From: Rhodoferax potami
GTDB taxonomy: Bacteria > Pseudomonadota > Gammaproteobacteria > Burkholderiales > Burkholderiaceae_C
DNA: 64,000 bases
NCBI RefSeq assembly: GCF_032193805.1
Contig: NZ_JAVBIK010000001.1
Coordinates: 2,625,001-2,689,000, forward strand
Direction of reading: 5' to 3'
Within the stretch, counting starts at the first letter, position 1. Each line of letters opens with the position of its first letter. A program made the position numbers and the translations under genes. The notes beneath the pieces are model-generated. The model was not told the origin of the DNA. It saw nothing but the letters and a program-made list of their open reading frames with translations, and did no database searches. Positions 15,665 to 24,734 of the stretch are shown here, in pieces.

Positions 15665-17113
15665 TTAGGTGGTGTGGTAGAGCCTGCGGAAGGTCGCGTA
15701 GCGTTCCAGCAGCAGGGGTTGATCGGCAGGGTCGGGGTGGTAGGTGGCGTCTACCTCGGGGGTCAGGCACACAGCAGCCATGTCGGCACCGGTGGCCAGC
15801 CAGCCCAGGCGCGCTGCGCCCAGCGCGCCGCCCACTGCCGAGCTGCCGTGGGTGACGATTTCCACATCCAGTGCGGTGGCCAGTTGCTGTGCCCAGAAGG
15901 TGCTGCGCGCACCGCCGCCCACGAGCGACAGGCGTTGCACGCTGCTGCCTGCGGCGTTGAGCGCGGCCAGGCCGTCCTTCAGGCCGAAGGTCACGCCTTC
16001 AATGACGGCGTAGCCCAGGCGGGCGGCGTCGGTGTCAAAGCTCAGGCCATGAAAGCTGCCGCGCACATTCGCGTCGTTATGCGGCGTACGTTCACCGCCC
16101 AAGTAGGGCAAAAACAGGGGAGACGCGGCGCGCTGTGCCGCGCTCAGGGCACCCGCTTTTTCGGCCACCACACCCGCGTTGGGCGCGCTTAGCAGGTCGG
16201 TCACCCACTGCAGGCTGCTGGCGGCAGACAGCATCACGCTCATTTGGTGCCAGCGGCCGGGCACCGCGTGGCAAAACGCGTGGGTAGCGCTGGCCGCGTT
16301 GGGCTGGTAGCTGGGGGTGACGACAAAGAGCACACCGCTGGTGCCTAGCGACAAAAAGCCTTGGCCGCTGTCCACCGCGCCCATACCCACGGCGCTTGCG
16401 GCGTTGTCGCCCGCGCCACCGGCCACTACGATGCCGGCTGTCAGGCCCAGCGCACTGGCCACATCTGCCTTGAGTGCGCCGCTCGGGGCACTGCCCTCTA
16501 CCAAGCGGGGCATGTGGCTGCGGTTCAATCCGGTCAGCGCCAACAGGGCGTCTGACCAGTCGCGCTGCTGCACGTCCAGCCAGAGGGTGCCGCTGGCGTC
16601 CGACATGTCGCAAGCGTATTCACCGGTGAGCATCAGGCGCACATAGTCTTTGGGCAGCAGCACCTTGGCCACTTGCTTGAATATCTCGGGCTCGTGCTTG
16701 GCCACCCAGCGCAGCTTGGGCGCGGTAAAGCCGGGCATAGCCAGGCTGCCGGCCAGGTCGGTCAGGCCGGGCAAGTCAGCCATCATTTCGGTGCACTCGA
16801 GGGCGCAGCGGGTGTCGTTCCACAAAATGGCGGGGCGCAGCACGCGGTCTTGCGCGTCCAGCAGCACCGCGCCGTGCATCTGGCCCGACAGGCCAATGGC
16901 CCGGGCTGCTGCGTATTCGGTGGGGTGCGCGGCACGCAGCTTGCCCAAGGCGCTTTGGGTAGCGGCCCACCAGTCGGCGGGGGCTTGCTCGCTGTGGCCG
17001 GGGTGGGGGCGCTGCACCGTGAGTGCGGTGCCGGCCGAGCCGATGATGCGGTGGTCGTCCGAGAGCAGAAGTGCTTTGACTTCCGAAGTGCCGATATCAA
17101 TACCTAAAAACAT
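15665..17113 (-). CDS. xylB: Xylulokinase
   Basis: An FGGY-family sugar kinase that phosphorylates D-xylulose to xylulose 5-phosphate for the pentose phosphate pathway. The 482 residues show the ATP-binding start FLGIDIGTSEVKALLLSDD, SGQMHGAVLLD in the substrate domain, the ATPase-fold motifs GAGDNAASAVGMG and LSLGTSGV, and VGGGARSTFWAQQL near the end. The start codon lies three bases after the stop of the ROK regulator, so the two are translationally linked. Position between the ROK regulator and xylA makes the substrate assignment secure. Confidence 0.95.
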   Translation of the reverse strand: MFLGIDIGTSEVKALLLSDDHRIIGSAGTALTVQRPHPGHSEQAPADWWAATQSALGKLRAAHPTEYAAARAIGLSGQMHGAVLLDAQDRVLRPAILWNDTRCALECTEMMADLPGLTDLAGSLAMPGFTAPKLRWVAKHEPEIFKQVAKVLLPKDYVRLMLTGEYACDMSDASGTLWLDVQQRDWSDALLALTGLNRSHMPRLVEGSAPSGALKADVASALGLTAGIVVAGGAGDNAASAVGMGAVDSGQGFLSLGTSGVLFVVTPSYQPNAASATHAFCHAVPGRWHQMSVMLSAASSLQWVTDLLSAPNAGVVAEKAGALSAAQRAASPLFLPYLGGERTPHNDANVRGSFHGLSFDTDAARLGYAVIEGVTFGLKDGLAALNAAGSSVQRLSLVGGGARSTFWAQQLATALDVEIVTHGSSAVGGALGAARLGWLATGADMAAVCLTPEVDATYHPDPADQPLLLERYATFRRLYHTT

Positions 17114-17115
17114 AG

Positions 17116-18297
17116 TTAAACCGTAGTGCTCGCTGTCATGGAAAGAGATTCATCCGGGGCTTCCAGCGCCTGGACAAGCGGTGCCTGCAAGCGGGTGTGC
17201 ATCGGGCGCAATTCGTGGTGCAGTACCAAGGCCGCCGCGCCCACAGCAGAGGCCAGCAGGCCGTAGCGGGCTGCGCGGACCTGCGGGGGCGACATACCTG
17301 CGGCGTCTGCATAGGCTTGCAGGGTGGTTTGCGCGACTTTGACGATGCCGGGATAGGTGTCGCACGAGGGGCCGCCCACCACCAAGGTACTGGGGTTGAA
17401 GGTGGTCCACAGGTTTTGCAACACCACGCCCAAATAGCGGCCACCCTGGGCCGGGTCAGGCAACTTGGCCAGGGTGCGGGCACCAAAAAAGGTTTCTGCG
17501 CAGCCTTTGCGTCCACACGAGCACAGCGGCCCGTCGATCTGCAAAGTGCTGTGGCCGATTTCGCCGGCCATGCCCTGTTTGCCGGTGAACAAGCGGTCAT
17601 TGATCACAATGCCTGCGCCCACACCGGCACCGCAGGTCACAAAAATCAGGGAGTCGTGGGCGTCGCCATCGGCAAACTCGTATTCGCTGAGCGCGGCCGT
17701 GTCGGCCTCGTTTTGCACATGCACCGGCACTTCGGGCACTTTGGCCTGGGCGAGTGCTTGGGTGATCATGGGCAAAAAGTCCACATTGCGCCAACCGAGG
17801 TTGGGGGCAAAGCGCAGCATGCCGGTGGCCTCGTCAAACGCGCCGGGCAGGCCCACGCCCACGCCGGTCAGGGCAATGCTGCGCTGCTGGAGCTGGGCAT
17901 AAGTGCGGGCCACCAGCCGGGCCGTTTGGCGGCACACGTCTTCGGGTTTGGTGCCGATGAGCGCCTCTTCGGCCGCGCACAGCACCTGCCCGGTGAGCGA
18001 GACACCCACTAGCCGCAAGGCTTCGACCGCGACTTCCACCCCGATCAGTCCGCGCGAGCGGCCATCGATATGCAGGGGTGTGGAGGGGCGGCCCAGGCCT
18101 TGGGCGGCGGTGATGTCGGTTTCTGTGACCCAGCCTTCGTCAATGAGCTCGCGCACCAGCAGGCTCACGGTCGATTTGGTGAGCCCGCTGCCGGTGGCCA
18201 ATTGGGCTCTGGAGTAACCCGGCTGTGCGCGCAACAACCGCAGCAGCACGCTGCGGTTGATACGTTTAACTAGCTGTTGATCGCCGGTGGTTTTCAT
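17116..18297 (-). CDS. ROK-family transcriptional regulator of xylose genes
   Basis: A repressor of the NagC/XylR type: an N-terminal winged helix-turn-helix (about residues 10-75, with SRAQLATGSGLTKSTVS) and a sugar-kinase-like ROK domain. The zinc/cysteine motif CSCGRKGCAE and VGVGLPGAFD of the kinase fold are present. It probably senses xylose and releases the operator upstream of xylF. ATG 18297 gives MKTTGDQQLVKRINR, the normal start; GTG 18318 in frame is an alternative and neither has a strong ribosome site. Its position inside the operon, between xylG and xylB, implies autoregulation. Confidence 0.88.
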   Translation of the reverse strand: MKTTGDQQLVKRINRSVLLRLLRAQPGYSRAQLATGSGLTKSTVSLLVRELIDEGWVTETDITAAQGLGRPSTPLHIDGRSRGLIGVEVAVEALRLVGVSLTGQVLCAAEEALIGTKPEDVCRQTARLVARTYAQLQQRSIALTGVGVGLPGAFDEATGMLRFAPNLGWRNVDFLPMITQALAQAKVPEVPVHVQNEADTAALSEYEFADGDAHDSLIFVTCGAGVGAGIVINDRLFTGKQGMAGEIGHSTLQIDGPLCSCGRKGCAETFFGARTLAKLPDPAQGGRYLGVVLQNLWTTFNPSTLVVGGPSCDTYPGIVKVAQTTLQAYADAAGMSPPQVRAARYGLLASAVGAAALVLHHELRPMHTRLQAPLVQALEAPDESLSMTASTTV

Positions 18298-18322
18298 GAT
18301 GTCGCGGGTAAATGGCACAGGC

Positions 18323-19096
18323 CTACAGGGTGTGGGTCTGTGCTTTTCCTTCAGGTTGTTTGCCAGCGATGATCATGCCAAGAACTTCGTCCTCCGCCAC
18401 GTCTGTCGTGCGATATGTACCTACTAATTTGCCGTTTTTCATGACCGAGAGGCGGTCGCTGAGCCCGAAAACGTCGGGCATGTCGTGGGTGATCAAAAAA
18501 ATACCCACACCCTCGGCCTTGAGTTGGCGCACCAGGTTGCCCACCATCGCGGTTTCTTCAGGGCCCAGGGCGGCGGTGGGCTCGTCCATGATCAAAATCT
18601 TGGCGTTGAAATAAATCGCCCGCGAAATCGCCACCACCTGCCGTTGCCCGCCCGAGAGGCGGCGCACGGGTGTACGCACATTTTTGAAGTTTTTGTTGAG
18701 CCGGTGAAACACCTTGCGGGCGTCCGCGTCCATGCGGTGGTCGTCCAGGGTGTTCCAGCGGGTCAGCAGCTCACGACCCAAAAACAGGTTGGCAACGGCG
18801 TCCAGGTTGTCGGCCAGGGCCAGCGTTTGGTAGATCGACTCGATGCCGCAGTGCTGGGCGTCCACCGGGGTGCGGATGTTGGCTTTGTCGCCATTGATCA
18901 GCACTTCGCCGCTGTCAATCGGGTAGGCACCGGCCAGCATCTTCATGAGGGTTGATTTGCCTGCGCCGTTGTGGCCCAGCAGGGCCACCACTTCGCCGGG
19001 GTAGAGGTTGATGCTCACATCCTCGACCGCATGTACGCCACCAAAGGCTTTACGGATGTTGCGCATGGCAACCAAGGGAGTGCGTGGCTCGCTCAT
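18323..19096 (-). CDS. xylG: D-xylose ABC transporter, ATP-binding protein
   Basis: The ATPase of the xylose importer. It has Walker [10 protein letters not shown], the signature [11 protein letters not shown], and Walker [12 protein letters not shown], followed by the switch ITHDMPD. At 257 residues it has a single nucleotide-binding domain, half the size of the E. coli XylG fusion; short versions (FrcA-like) are common in this transporter family and presumably work as dimers. AGGAGA precedes the ATG, whose first bases overlap the xylH stop (ATGA). It feeds XylH in the inner membrane. Confidence 0.92.
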   Translation of the reverse strand: MSEPRTPLVAMRNIRKAFGGVHAVEDVSINLYPGEVVALLGHNGAGKSTLMKMLAGAYPIDSGEVLINGDKANIRTPVDAQHCGIESIYQTLALADNLDAVANLFLGRELLTRWNTLDDHRMDADARKVFHRLNKNFKNVRTPVRRLSGGQRQVVAISRAIYFNAKILIMDEPTAALGPEETAMVGNLVRQLKAEGVGIFLITHDMPDVFGLSDRLSVMKNGKLVGTYRTTDVAEDEVLGMIIAGKQPEGKAQTHTL

Positions 19097-20283
19097 ACGG
19101 TGTCTCCTGTCATGCGGCGATAAATCACATCAAACACCACCGCTGCAATCAGCACCTGCCCGATGATCACGTAACGCACCCCGATGGATACGTCCAGCAG
19201 CAGCATGCCGCTGTCAATGCTTTGCATGATGAGTGCCCCCAGCACCGAGCCCACGATGGACCCGCTGCCACCCGCAAGGGCGGTGCCCCCGATCACGGCA
19301 GCGGCAATCACATACAGCTCCATGCTGGTGCCCAGCGAGTTGGTGCCGGCATTCAGCCGTGCAATCGAGACCATGGCCGCAATCGTGATGAGCACACCCA
19401 TCAGCGCAAACAGCATCAGCGTGACCTTGCGCACCGGGATACCCACCAGCGCCGCAGCCTCCGGGTTTCCACCCATGGCAAACACATAGCGCCCGAAGCG
19501 GGTACGGTGCACGATGAAAGACAGCACCAGCGCCACACTGGCCCAGATCAACACCGGAATCGGCACACCCTGGGGCGCGTCTTTGCTGGGGATCTGGTAG
19601 CTATTCATGGCGGCCACAAAGCCCACCACGAGGATGACCGGCACCAGCACCATGAGTGCGTCCAGCCACAGGGGGTTGTTGGGCACTTCGTAAGACGCTT
19701 TGGCGCGGCGCTTGGCCCACATCTGCAGTACCAGGGCCAACACAATCGCAACAGCCAGCGCCCAGCTGGCGCTCACACCGATGGCGCCATCAAAGCCGCC
19801 GCCCAAGCGCTGGAAGAACAAATCGTTCACTGGCTGGGTTTTGCCATCGGCCACCAGAAAGGCGGCGCCGCGAAACGACATCAGCCCGCCCAGCGTGACT
19901 ACAAACGAGGGCACGCCCAGCTTGGCAGTCAGGGCGCCCTGGTACAGCGACACGGCAATGGCGACCGCCAGCCCGGCGAGCGAGGCCGGCACCCAGTGCC
20001 AGCCGCCGGTGTACATGAGGGTGGCAATCAGCACGCCCACAAAACCCATGACCGAGCCCACCGACAGGTCGATATGGCGCGCCACGATGACGAGCACCAC
20101 CACGGTGGCGACCACGCCAACCACTGCGGTTTGCTGGGCAATGTTGTAAAGGTTCTCGGGGGACATAAACAGTCCGCCGGACAAGATGTTGAACACGATG
20201 GCAATCGCTGCCAACACGGTGCCCATCATCACCAGACGCCAATCGATGGACGCCTGTTTCAAGGAATTCATTACGGGGTTCAC
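19093..20283 (-). CDS. xylH: D-xylose ABC transporter, permease
   Basis: Inner-membrane permease of the xylose importer, 396 residues with about ten helices and the family features [15 protein letters not shown] (near residue 67), [17 protein letters not shown] and [15 protein letters not shown]. The GTG start at 20283 has GGAG at a good distance; ATG 20271 is an alternative. It follows xylF after 177 bases holding an attenuator-like hairpin and a palindromic repeat, and overlaps xylG by four bases. Confidence 0.94.
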   Translation of the reverse strand: MNPVMNSLKQASIDWRLVMMGTVLAAIAIVFNILSGGLFMSPENLYNIAQQTAVVGVVATVVVLVIVARHIDLSVGSVMGFVGVLIATLMYTGGWHWVPASLAGLAVAIAVSLYQGALTAKLGVPSFVVTLGGLMSFRGAAFLVADGKTQPVNDLFFQRLGGGFDGAIGVSASWALAVAIVLALVLQMWAKRRAKASYEVPNNPLWLDALMVLVPVILVVGFVAAMNSYQIPSKDAPQGVPIPVLIWASVALVLSFIVHRTRFGRYVFAMGGNPEAAALVGIPVRKVTLMLFALMGVLITIAAMVSIARLNAGTNSLGTSMELYVIAAAVIGGTALAGGSGSIVGSVLGALIMQSIDSGMLLLDVSIGVRYVIIGQVLIAAVVFDVIYRRMTGDTV

Positions 20284-20303
20284 AACGCTTCTCCGCCAGA
20301 CAT

Positions 20304-20336
20304 AAAAAAACCGCAGGCTGCTACCAACCCGCGGTT
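20304..20336 (-). terminator. Attenuator-like hairpin between xylF and xylH
   Basis: On the minus strand AACCGC pairs with GCGGTT across a 16-base loop and is followed by seven T. It lies between the binding-protein gene and the permease gene, where partial termination commonly keeps binding protein in excess. Confidence 0.65.
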
Positions 20337-20416
20337 GGGGGGCAAGTCAACTCCGCGCGCCAAGGTAGCGCTACCAGGGCGTCCGCGGAACTGGCTAAGC
20401 CAGGCCGCTGGGCGCG

Positions 20417-20448
20417 CCCCCCTTGAGGGGGGAGCCGCGTAGCGGCTC
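20417..20448. repeat. Double palindrome of REP type
   Basis: CCCCCC-TTGA-GGGGGG is immediately joined to GAGCCGC-GTA-GCGGCTC. The pair of hairpins sits just after the xylF stop. I recall near-identical 'cccccttgaggggg...gcggctc' units between genes in Comamonadaceae; it may stabilise the xylF mRNA 3' end. Confidence 0.65.
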
Positions 20449-20460
20449 AGGGGGGGCCTA

Positions 20461-21480
20461 CTATTTACAAGCTGCGGGAGCCTTGGCGGCGTCTACGCCC
20501 TTGCACAGGTCGTCCTTCTTGATCCAGCCGGCTTTCACCACCACATCGAGGTTCTTGGCGGTTATCGGCACGGGCTTCAAGAACTGGGCTTGCAGGGCCA
20601 CTTTCTTCTCGCCACCGCTCCAGGTTTGGGCCGCTGCCACCTTCTGGCCCTTGGCCAAGACCACCGCAGCAGCGGCAGCGTCACGGCCCAGGTCGCGGGC
20701 GTCTTTCCAGACCGATACGGTCTGGCTGCCCAGAGCCACGCGGTTTAGCGCGGCATGGTCACCATCTTGGCCGGACACCGGAATGCCCTTGATGCCCTTG
20801 GCCGTCAAGGCCGCCACCACACCGCCGGCGGTGCCGTCGTTAGAGGCCACCACAGCGTCGATCTTGCCGCCGGTCTTGGTGATGATTTGCTCCATGTTTT
20901 TCTGGGCCACTTCGGGCTTCCAGCCGTCGGTGTATTCCTCGCCCACGATCTTGATGTCGCCTTTCTTCACCGCTGCATCAATGATTTCTTGCTGGCCACC
21001 GCGCAGGAAGTTGGCGTTGGGGTCGGTCGGCGAGCCCTTGATCATCACGTAGTTGCCCTTGGGCTTGGCTTCCAGAATGGCGCGGGCTTGCATGCGGCCC
21101 ACTTCCACGTTATCGAAGGTGATGTAGAACACGCCGGGCGCTTCAATCAGGCGGTCATAGGCCACCACGGGGATCTTTTGCTGGGCCGCTTTGTTGATAG
21201 CGGGCAGGATGGCGTCTTTGTCCATCGCCAGAATGATCAGGGCCTTGGCGCCCTTGGCAATCAGGCTGTCGATGTCGGCCAATTGCTTCTCGGGGGAGCC
21301 ACCAGCGTCTGCGCTGATGTAGCTGGCACCGTCTTTGGTGAGCTGGGCTTTGATCGCGGCTTCGTCCGTCTTCCAGCGCTCTTCCTGGAAGTTGGACCAG
21401 CTCACGCCCACCACTTGGGCAAAAGCACCCGCAGCGCCCAAGCTCAGGGCGAGTGCGGTCAGTGTTGTCTTCAATTTCAT
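20461..21480 (-). CDS. xylF: D-xylose ABC transporter, periplasmic binding protein
   Basis: The periplasmic sugar-binding protein, 339 residues. The signal peptide is [20 protein letters not shown] (cleavage after FAQ region), and mature motifs include [32 protein letters not shown] and VAYDRLI, and [13 protein letters not shown] and [13 protein letters not shown] of the type I periplasmic-binding fold. ATG 21480 has GGAGACAACG upstream and starts the signal peptide, so longer frames are rejected. It is the first gene of the operon and is probably the most strongly expressed, given the hairpins that follow. Confidence 0.94.
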   Translation of the reverse strand: MKLKTTLTALALSLGAAGAFAQVVGVSWSNFQEERWKTDEAAIKAQLTKDGASYISADAGGSPEKQLADIDSLIAKGAKALIILAMDKDAILPAINKAAQQKIPVVAYDRLIEAPGVFYITFDNVEVGRMQARAILEAKPKGNYVMIKGSPTDPNANFLRGGQQEIIDAAVKKGDIKIVGEEYTDGWKPEVAQKNMEQIITKTGGKIDAVVASNDGTAGGVVAALTAKGIKGIPVSGQDGDHAALNRVALGSQTVSVWKDARDLGRDAAAAAVVLAKGQKVAAAQTWSGGEKKVALQAQFLKPVPITAKNLDVVVKAGWIKKDDLCKGVDAAKAPAACK

Positions 21481-21571
21481 CGTTGTCTCCAGTGATTGGG
21501 TCTGTCCCAGACCTTTGGTTTTGGAAGGACTCTGCCGAGTCATCGCACCGATTTAAATGCGAAACCGGCAT

Positions 21572-21599
21572 TTAGTAAGAGCGACAAACTAATTGTTTG
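21572..21599. promoter_or_regulatory. Candidate ROK-repressor operator of the xylose operon
   Basis: TTAGT (21572-21576) and ACTAA (21588-21592) form an inverted repeat with an 11-base spacer, and CAAAC (21585-21589) and GTTTG (21595-21599) form a second overlapping one. ACAAACTAA resembles half-sites of known xylose operators such as Bacillus xylO (TTAGTTTGTT/AACAAACTAA). It lies about 90-120 bases upstream of the xylF start. The next gene diverges at 21701, so both could be affected. Confidence 0.5.
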
Positions 21600-21700
21600 A
21601 GACTTCGTTCTTTCCGCGAATAGGGATAAACCCGACATAGTTTATCGATCGAACTTAATAAGATTGGCTCGACTATTCATACTTCATAAAGGTTTGCGGC

Positions 21701-23341
21701 GTGCGACTTTCCCTCCCGTTTTTGCCCGGCTCGAGCCTGGGGCTGGCGCTCTTGTGTGGCGCGGCCGCTTGGGCTCAGGTGCCTGTGTCCGGCCCGCTGC
21801 CATCCATGCCCCGCTTTCAGGAAGAGACCGACACTGCCGGCCTGCAAAGCCGCTTTGAAGGCGAGGGCGAATACATGGTGGGTGGCGGTGTGGCCACCTT
21901 TGATTGCGATGGCGATGGCCTGCCCGAGGTGTATGTGACCGCTGGGGTCAACAAAGCCAAGTTTTACCGCAACCGCAGCGCGCGGGGCGGCGCACTCAAG
22001 CTGCAAGAAGACCGCTCGGGCTTGGAGCTCACCAATGCCGTGGGTGCCTACCCCCTCGATGTGGATGGCGATGGCCAAACTGATCTGGTGGTGCTGCGCG
22101 TGGGCGAGGTGCAGGTCTACAAAGGGCTGGGCCAGTGCAAGTTCGAGCGCGCTAACGAGGCCTGGAACATTCGCACCGACAACGGCTGGCACACCGCGTT
22201 CAGCGCTACATGGGAGGCGGGGCAACGCTGGCCCACACTGGCATTCGGCACGTACACCGACCGCAGCAAACCCGACTTTCCATGGGGTAGTTGCACGCCG
22301 GGCCTGTTGCTGCGCCCCCGCGAGGGAGGTGGCTATGGGGCGCCGCAGCCACTGCAACCGGGGCACTGCGCCTTGTCGATGTTGTTTTCGGACTGGAACC
22401 GCTCAGGCACCGCTGCACTGCGGGTGAGCAACGACCGCGAGTACTACAAAGGTGGGGAAGAGCAGCTGTGGCAACTGGCGCCGGGCCAGGCGCCTGCGCT
22501 GTACACCGCGGCCCAGGGCTGGAAGCCGCTGCAGATCTGGGGCATGGGTATTGCCAGCCATGACCTGACGGGCGATGGCTACCCCGAGGTGTTTTTGACC
22601 AGCATGTCCGACAACAAGCTGCAAACCCTGGAGGGCGGCGCTCAACAGCCCCGCTACACCGACATGGCTTACAAGCGCGGCGTCACTGCCCACCGCCCCT
22701 ATGTGGGCGGCGATGTGCATCCCAGCACTGCGTGGCACGCCCAATTTGCCGACCTGAACAACGATGGCTTGGCGGACTTGTTCATCGTCAAAGGCAATGT
22801 CTCCACCATGCCCGACTTTGCCACCCTGGACCCCAACAACCTGCTGTTGCAAAAGGCCGATGGCAACTTTACTGAGGTGGGTAGCCAAGCGGGTCTGGCT
22901 AGCTTCAAGCGGGGCCGCGGCGGCATGGTGGTGGATTTGAATGGCGATGGCTTGCTCGATGTGTTGGTGGTCAACCGCTGGGACAAGGCCCAGGTCTGGC
23001 GCCAGTTGCCTGCTGCCACAGCAGGTAGCCCGGCCGTCGCGGGCCACTGGCTGCAGCTGCGCTTGCGCCAAGCTGCGGGCAACCGCGATGCGGTGGGCGC
23101 CTGGGTGGAACTGCGCTGGGGCGAGGGCGATGCGGCCCGCGTGATCCGGCAAGAGTTAACGGTGGGCGGCGGCCATGCCAGCGGCCACCTTGGGTGGATG
23201 CATTTCGGTGTGGGTGATGCCACCCGTGTGCAGGTCCGGGTGCAGTGGCCGCACAGCGCATGGAGCGAGTGGGCCAGTGCAGACACCAATGCGTTTTACC
23301 AATTCAGCGAGGCGGGCTTGCGCCCGGCAGGACAGCCATGA
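21701..23341 (+). CDS. FG-GAP/VCBS repeat protein with ASPIC/UnbV domain
   Basis: A 546-residue secreted protein of the CRTAC1-like type: signal peptide (LGLALLCGAAAWAQ, about residues 13-26), a beta-propeller with several calcium-binding FG-GAP repeats (DCDGDGLPEVYV, DVDGDGQTDLVV, DLTGDGYPEVFL, DLNNDGLADLFI, DLNGDGLLDVLV), and a C-terminal ASPIC/UnbV domain (from about residue 445, with GHASGHLGWMHFGVGDA). Such proteins are extracellular or periplasmic and of unclear function. The GTG start has weak upstream support. It overlaps the next gene by four bases (ATGA), so they are translated together, suggesting a joint role with the haloperoxidase-like enzyme. Confidence 0.82.
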   Translation: MRLSLPFLPGSSLGLALLCGAAAWAQVPVSGPLPSMPRFQEETDTAGLQSRFEGEGEYMVGGGVATFDCDGDGLPEVYVTAGVNKAKFYRNRSARGGALKLQEDRSGLELTNAVGAYPLDVDGDGQTDLVVLRVGEVQVYKGLGQCKFERANEAWNIRTDNGWHTAFSATWEAGQRWPTLAFGTYTDRSKPDFPWGSCTPGLLLRPREGGGYGAPQPLQPGHCALSMLFSDWNRSGTAALRVSNDREYYKGGEEQLWQLAPGQAPALYTAAQGWKPLQIWGMGIASHDLTGDGYPEVFLTSMSDNKLQTLEGGAQQPRYTDMAYKRGVTAHRPYVGGDVHPSTAWHAQFADLNNDGLADLFIVKGNVSTMPDFATLDPNNLLLQKADGNFTEVGSQAGLASFKRGRGGMVVDLNGDGLLDVLVVNRWDKAQVWRQLPAATAGSPAVAGHWLQLRLRQAAGNRDAVGAWVELRWGEGDAARVIRQELTVGGGHASGHLGWMHFGVGDATRVQVRVQWPHSAWSEWASADTNAFYQFSEAGLRPAGQP

Positions 23342-24720
23342 AAACCTTCTGGATTCGCTGGGTAGCTGCCATCTGCATCGCGTTGGCTGCGGTGCCGCTG
23401 GCAGCACAAGCACAGGTACAAGGGCAAGCACAAGCGACATTGCCTGCACCGGTGCAGCAACCGGCTGCGAGCTACGGCGCACAAGTGGCTACCGAATGGT
23501 TCAGCCTTGCCTTGCAACTGACACAGCAGACCCCGGGTTTCAGCCCGCCGGTGGCGTCGCGGGCTTTGGCCTATTTGGGCTTGACCCTGTACGAGTCGGT
23601 GGTGCCCGGTATGCCGCAGCACCGCAGCCTGGCGGGGCAGCTCAACGAGCTGCAATCGCTGCCATGGGTCCAGCCGGACGAGGTCTTGCACTGGCCTACC
23701 GTGGCCAATGCGGCGCTGGCCACCATGACGCGCATGATGTTTCCCAACGCGAGCGCTGAAAACAAAGCCCGGATCGACCTGCTGGAGCGCAGCCTGCCGC
23801 TCAAGCTGGCGCGGGACTTTGACCCGTCCCGCGTGACCCCCGAGATCACCAACCGCTCGGAGACTTTCGGCAAGCTCATGGCCATGGCGATCATGACCTG
23901 GGCGCGCACCGATGGCGGGCACGAGGCCTGGGGCCCCTTGCGCCGCCATCAGCTCAACTATGTGCCGCCCAGCGGCGAAGGCACCTGGAGTGCCACGCCC
24001 CCCGCATTTGCGCCGCCCCTGTTGCCGTGGTGGGGCGATGTGCGGCCGTTTGCGCTGCCCAGCGCCACCACCTGCCCGGCGCCGCCGATTCCGGCCTATT
24101 CCGAGGTGCCAGGCTCGGCGTTTTACAAGGAGGCGGAAGAGGTTTATCGCATCAGCAACCAGGCCACCCAGGCGCAGCGCCAGGTGGCGCTGTATTGGGC
24201 GGACGACCCGCTCAAAACCCCCACCCCCGCAGGCCACTGGGCCTTCATTGCGGGCGACCTGCTGCAGCAGCGCCAAGGCAACCTGGCACTGGCTGCGCAG
24301 ACTTATGTGCAGCTCAACCTTGCGATGGCGGATGCCTTCATTGCCGGGTGGAAAACAAAATACACGGTAAACCTGCTGCGGCCTGTGACCTATGTGCAGC
24401 TGGTGCTGGACAGCAACTGGGTGCCGGGCTTGATGCACACGCCGCCGTTTCCCGAATACCCTTCGGGCCACTCGGTGCAGTCCAGCGCGGCAGCGGCGGT
24501 GCTGGACAAGGTATTTGGCGCGGGCCAACCCTTCACCGACAACACCCACAACGACAGGGGCTGGGGCCCGCGCACCTTCGCCAGCTTCCAGGCGGCTGCC
24601 AACGAGGCAGCCCTGTCCCGCCTGTATGCGGGTATCCATTTCCGAAGCGGCATCGAGGGTGGCAAAGTGCAGGGCCGCTGCGTAGCGCAGCAGGTGCTGG
24701 CGCTGAAGCTGCTGCGATAG
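23338..24720 (+). CDS. Vanadium-dependent haloperoxidase-like / PAP2-fold protein
   Basis: A 460-residue exported protein (signal peptide with VAAICIALAAVPLAAQAQ, about residues 9-26) of the vanadium haloperoxidase/PAP2 superfamily. The three phosphate/vanadate-binding motifs are visible near the C-terminus: KYTVNLLRP (K-x6-R-P), PEYPSGH (P-S-G-H) and SRLYAGIHF (S-R-x5-H). They can bind vanadate and oxidise halides, or act as acid phosphatase; the long all-helical body is haloperoxidase-like. The ATG overlaps the UnbV gene stop. The true substrate is unknown, and activity could be either. Confidence 0.82.
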   Translation: MKTFWIRWVAAICIALAAVPLAAQAQVQGQAQATLPAPVQQPAASYGAQVATEWFSLALQLTQQTPGFSPPVASRALAYLGLTLYESVVPGMPQHRSLAGQLNELQSLPWVQPDEVLHWPTVANAALATMTRMMFPNASAENKARIDLLERSLPLKLARDFDPSRVTPEITNRSETFGKLMAMAIMTWARTDGGHEAWGPLRRHQLNYVPPSGEGTWSATPPAFAPPLLPWWGDVRPFALPSATTCPAPPIPAYSEVPGSAFYKEAEEVYRISNQATQAQRQVALYWADDPLKTPTPAGHWAFIAGDLLQQRQGNLALAAQTYVQLNLAMADAFIAGWKTKYTVNLLRPVTYVQLVLDSNWVPGLMHTPPFPEYPSGHSVQSSAAAAVLDKVFGAGQPFTDNTHNDRGWGPRTFASFQAAANEAALSRLYAGIHFRSGIEGGKVQGRCVAQQVLALKLLR

Positions 24721-24734
24721 CGCCTACGCGTCGC

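Noticed and set aside
18323..19096. Half-size XylG as a truncation
   Set aside because: Walker A, signature and Walker B are all present and the short FrcA-like form is normal in the family.
19084..20442. 452-codon open frame on the plus strand rich in His and Gln
   Set aside because: It lies opposite xylH and xylG in the high-GC third-position shadow frame, with no domain or ribosome site.
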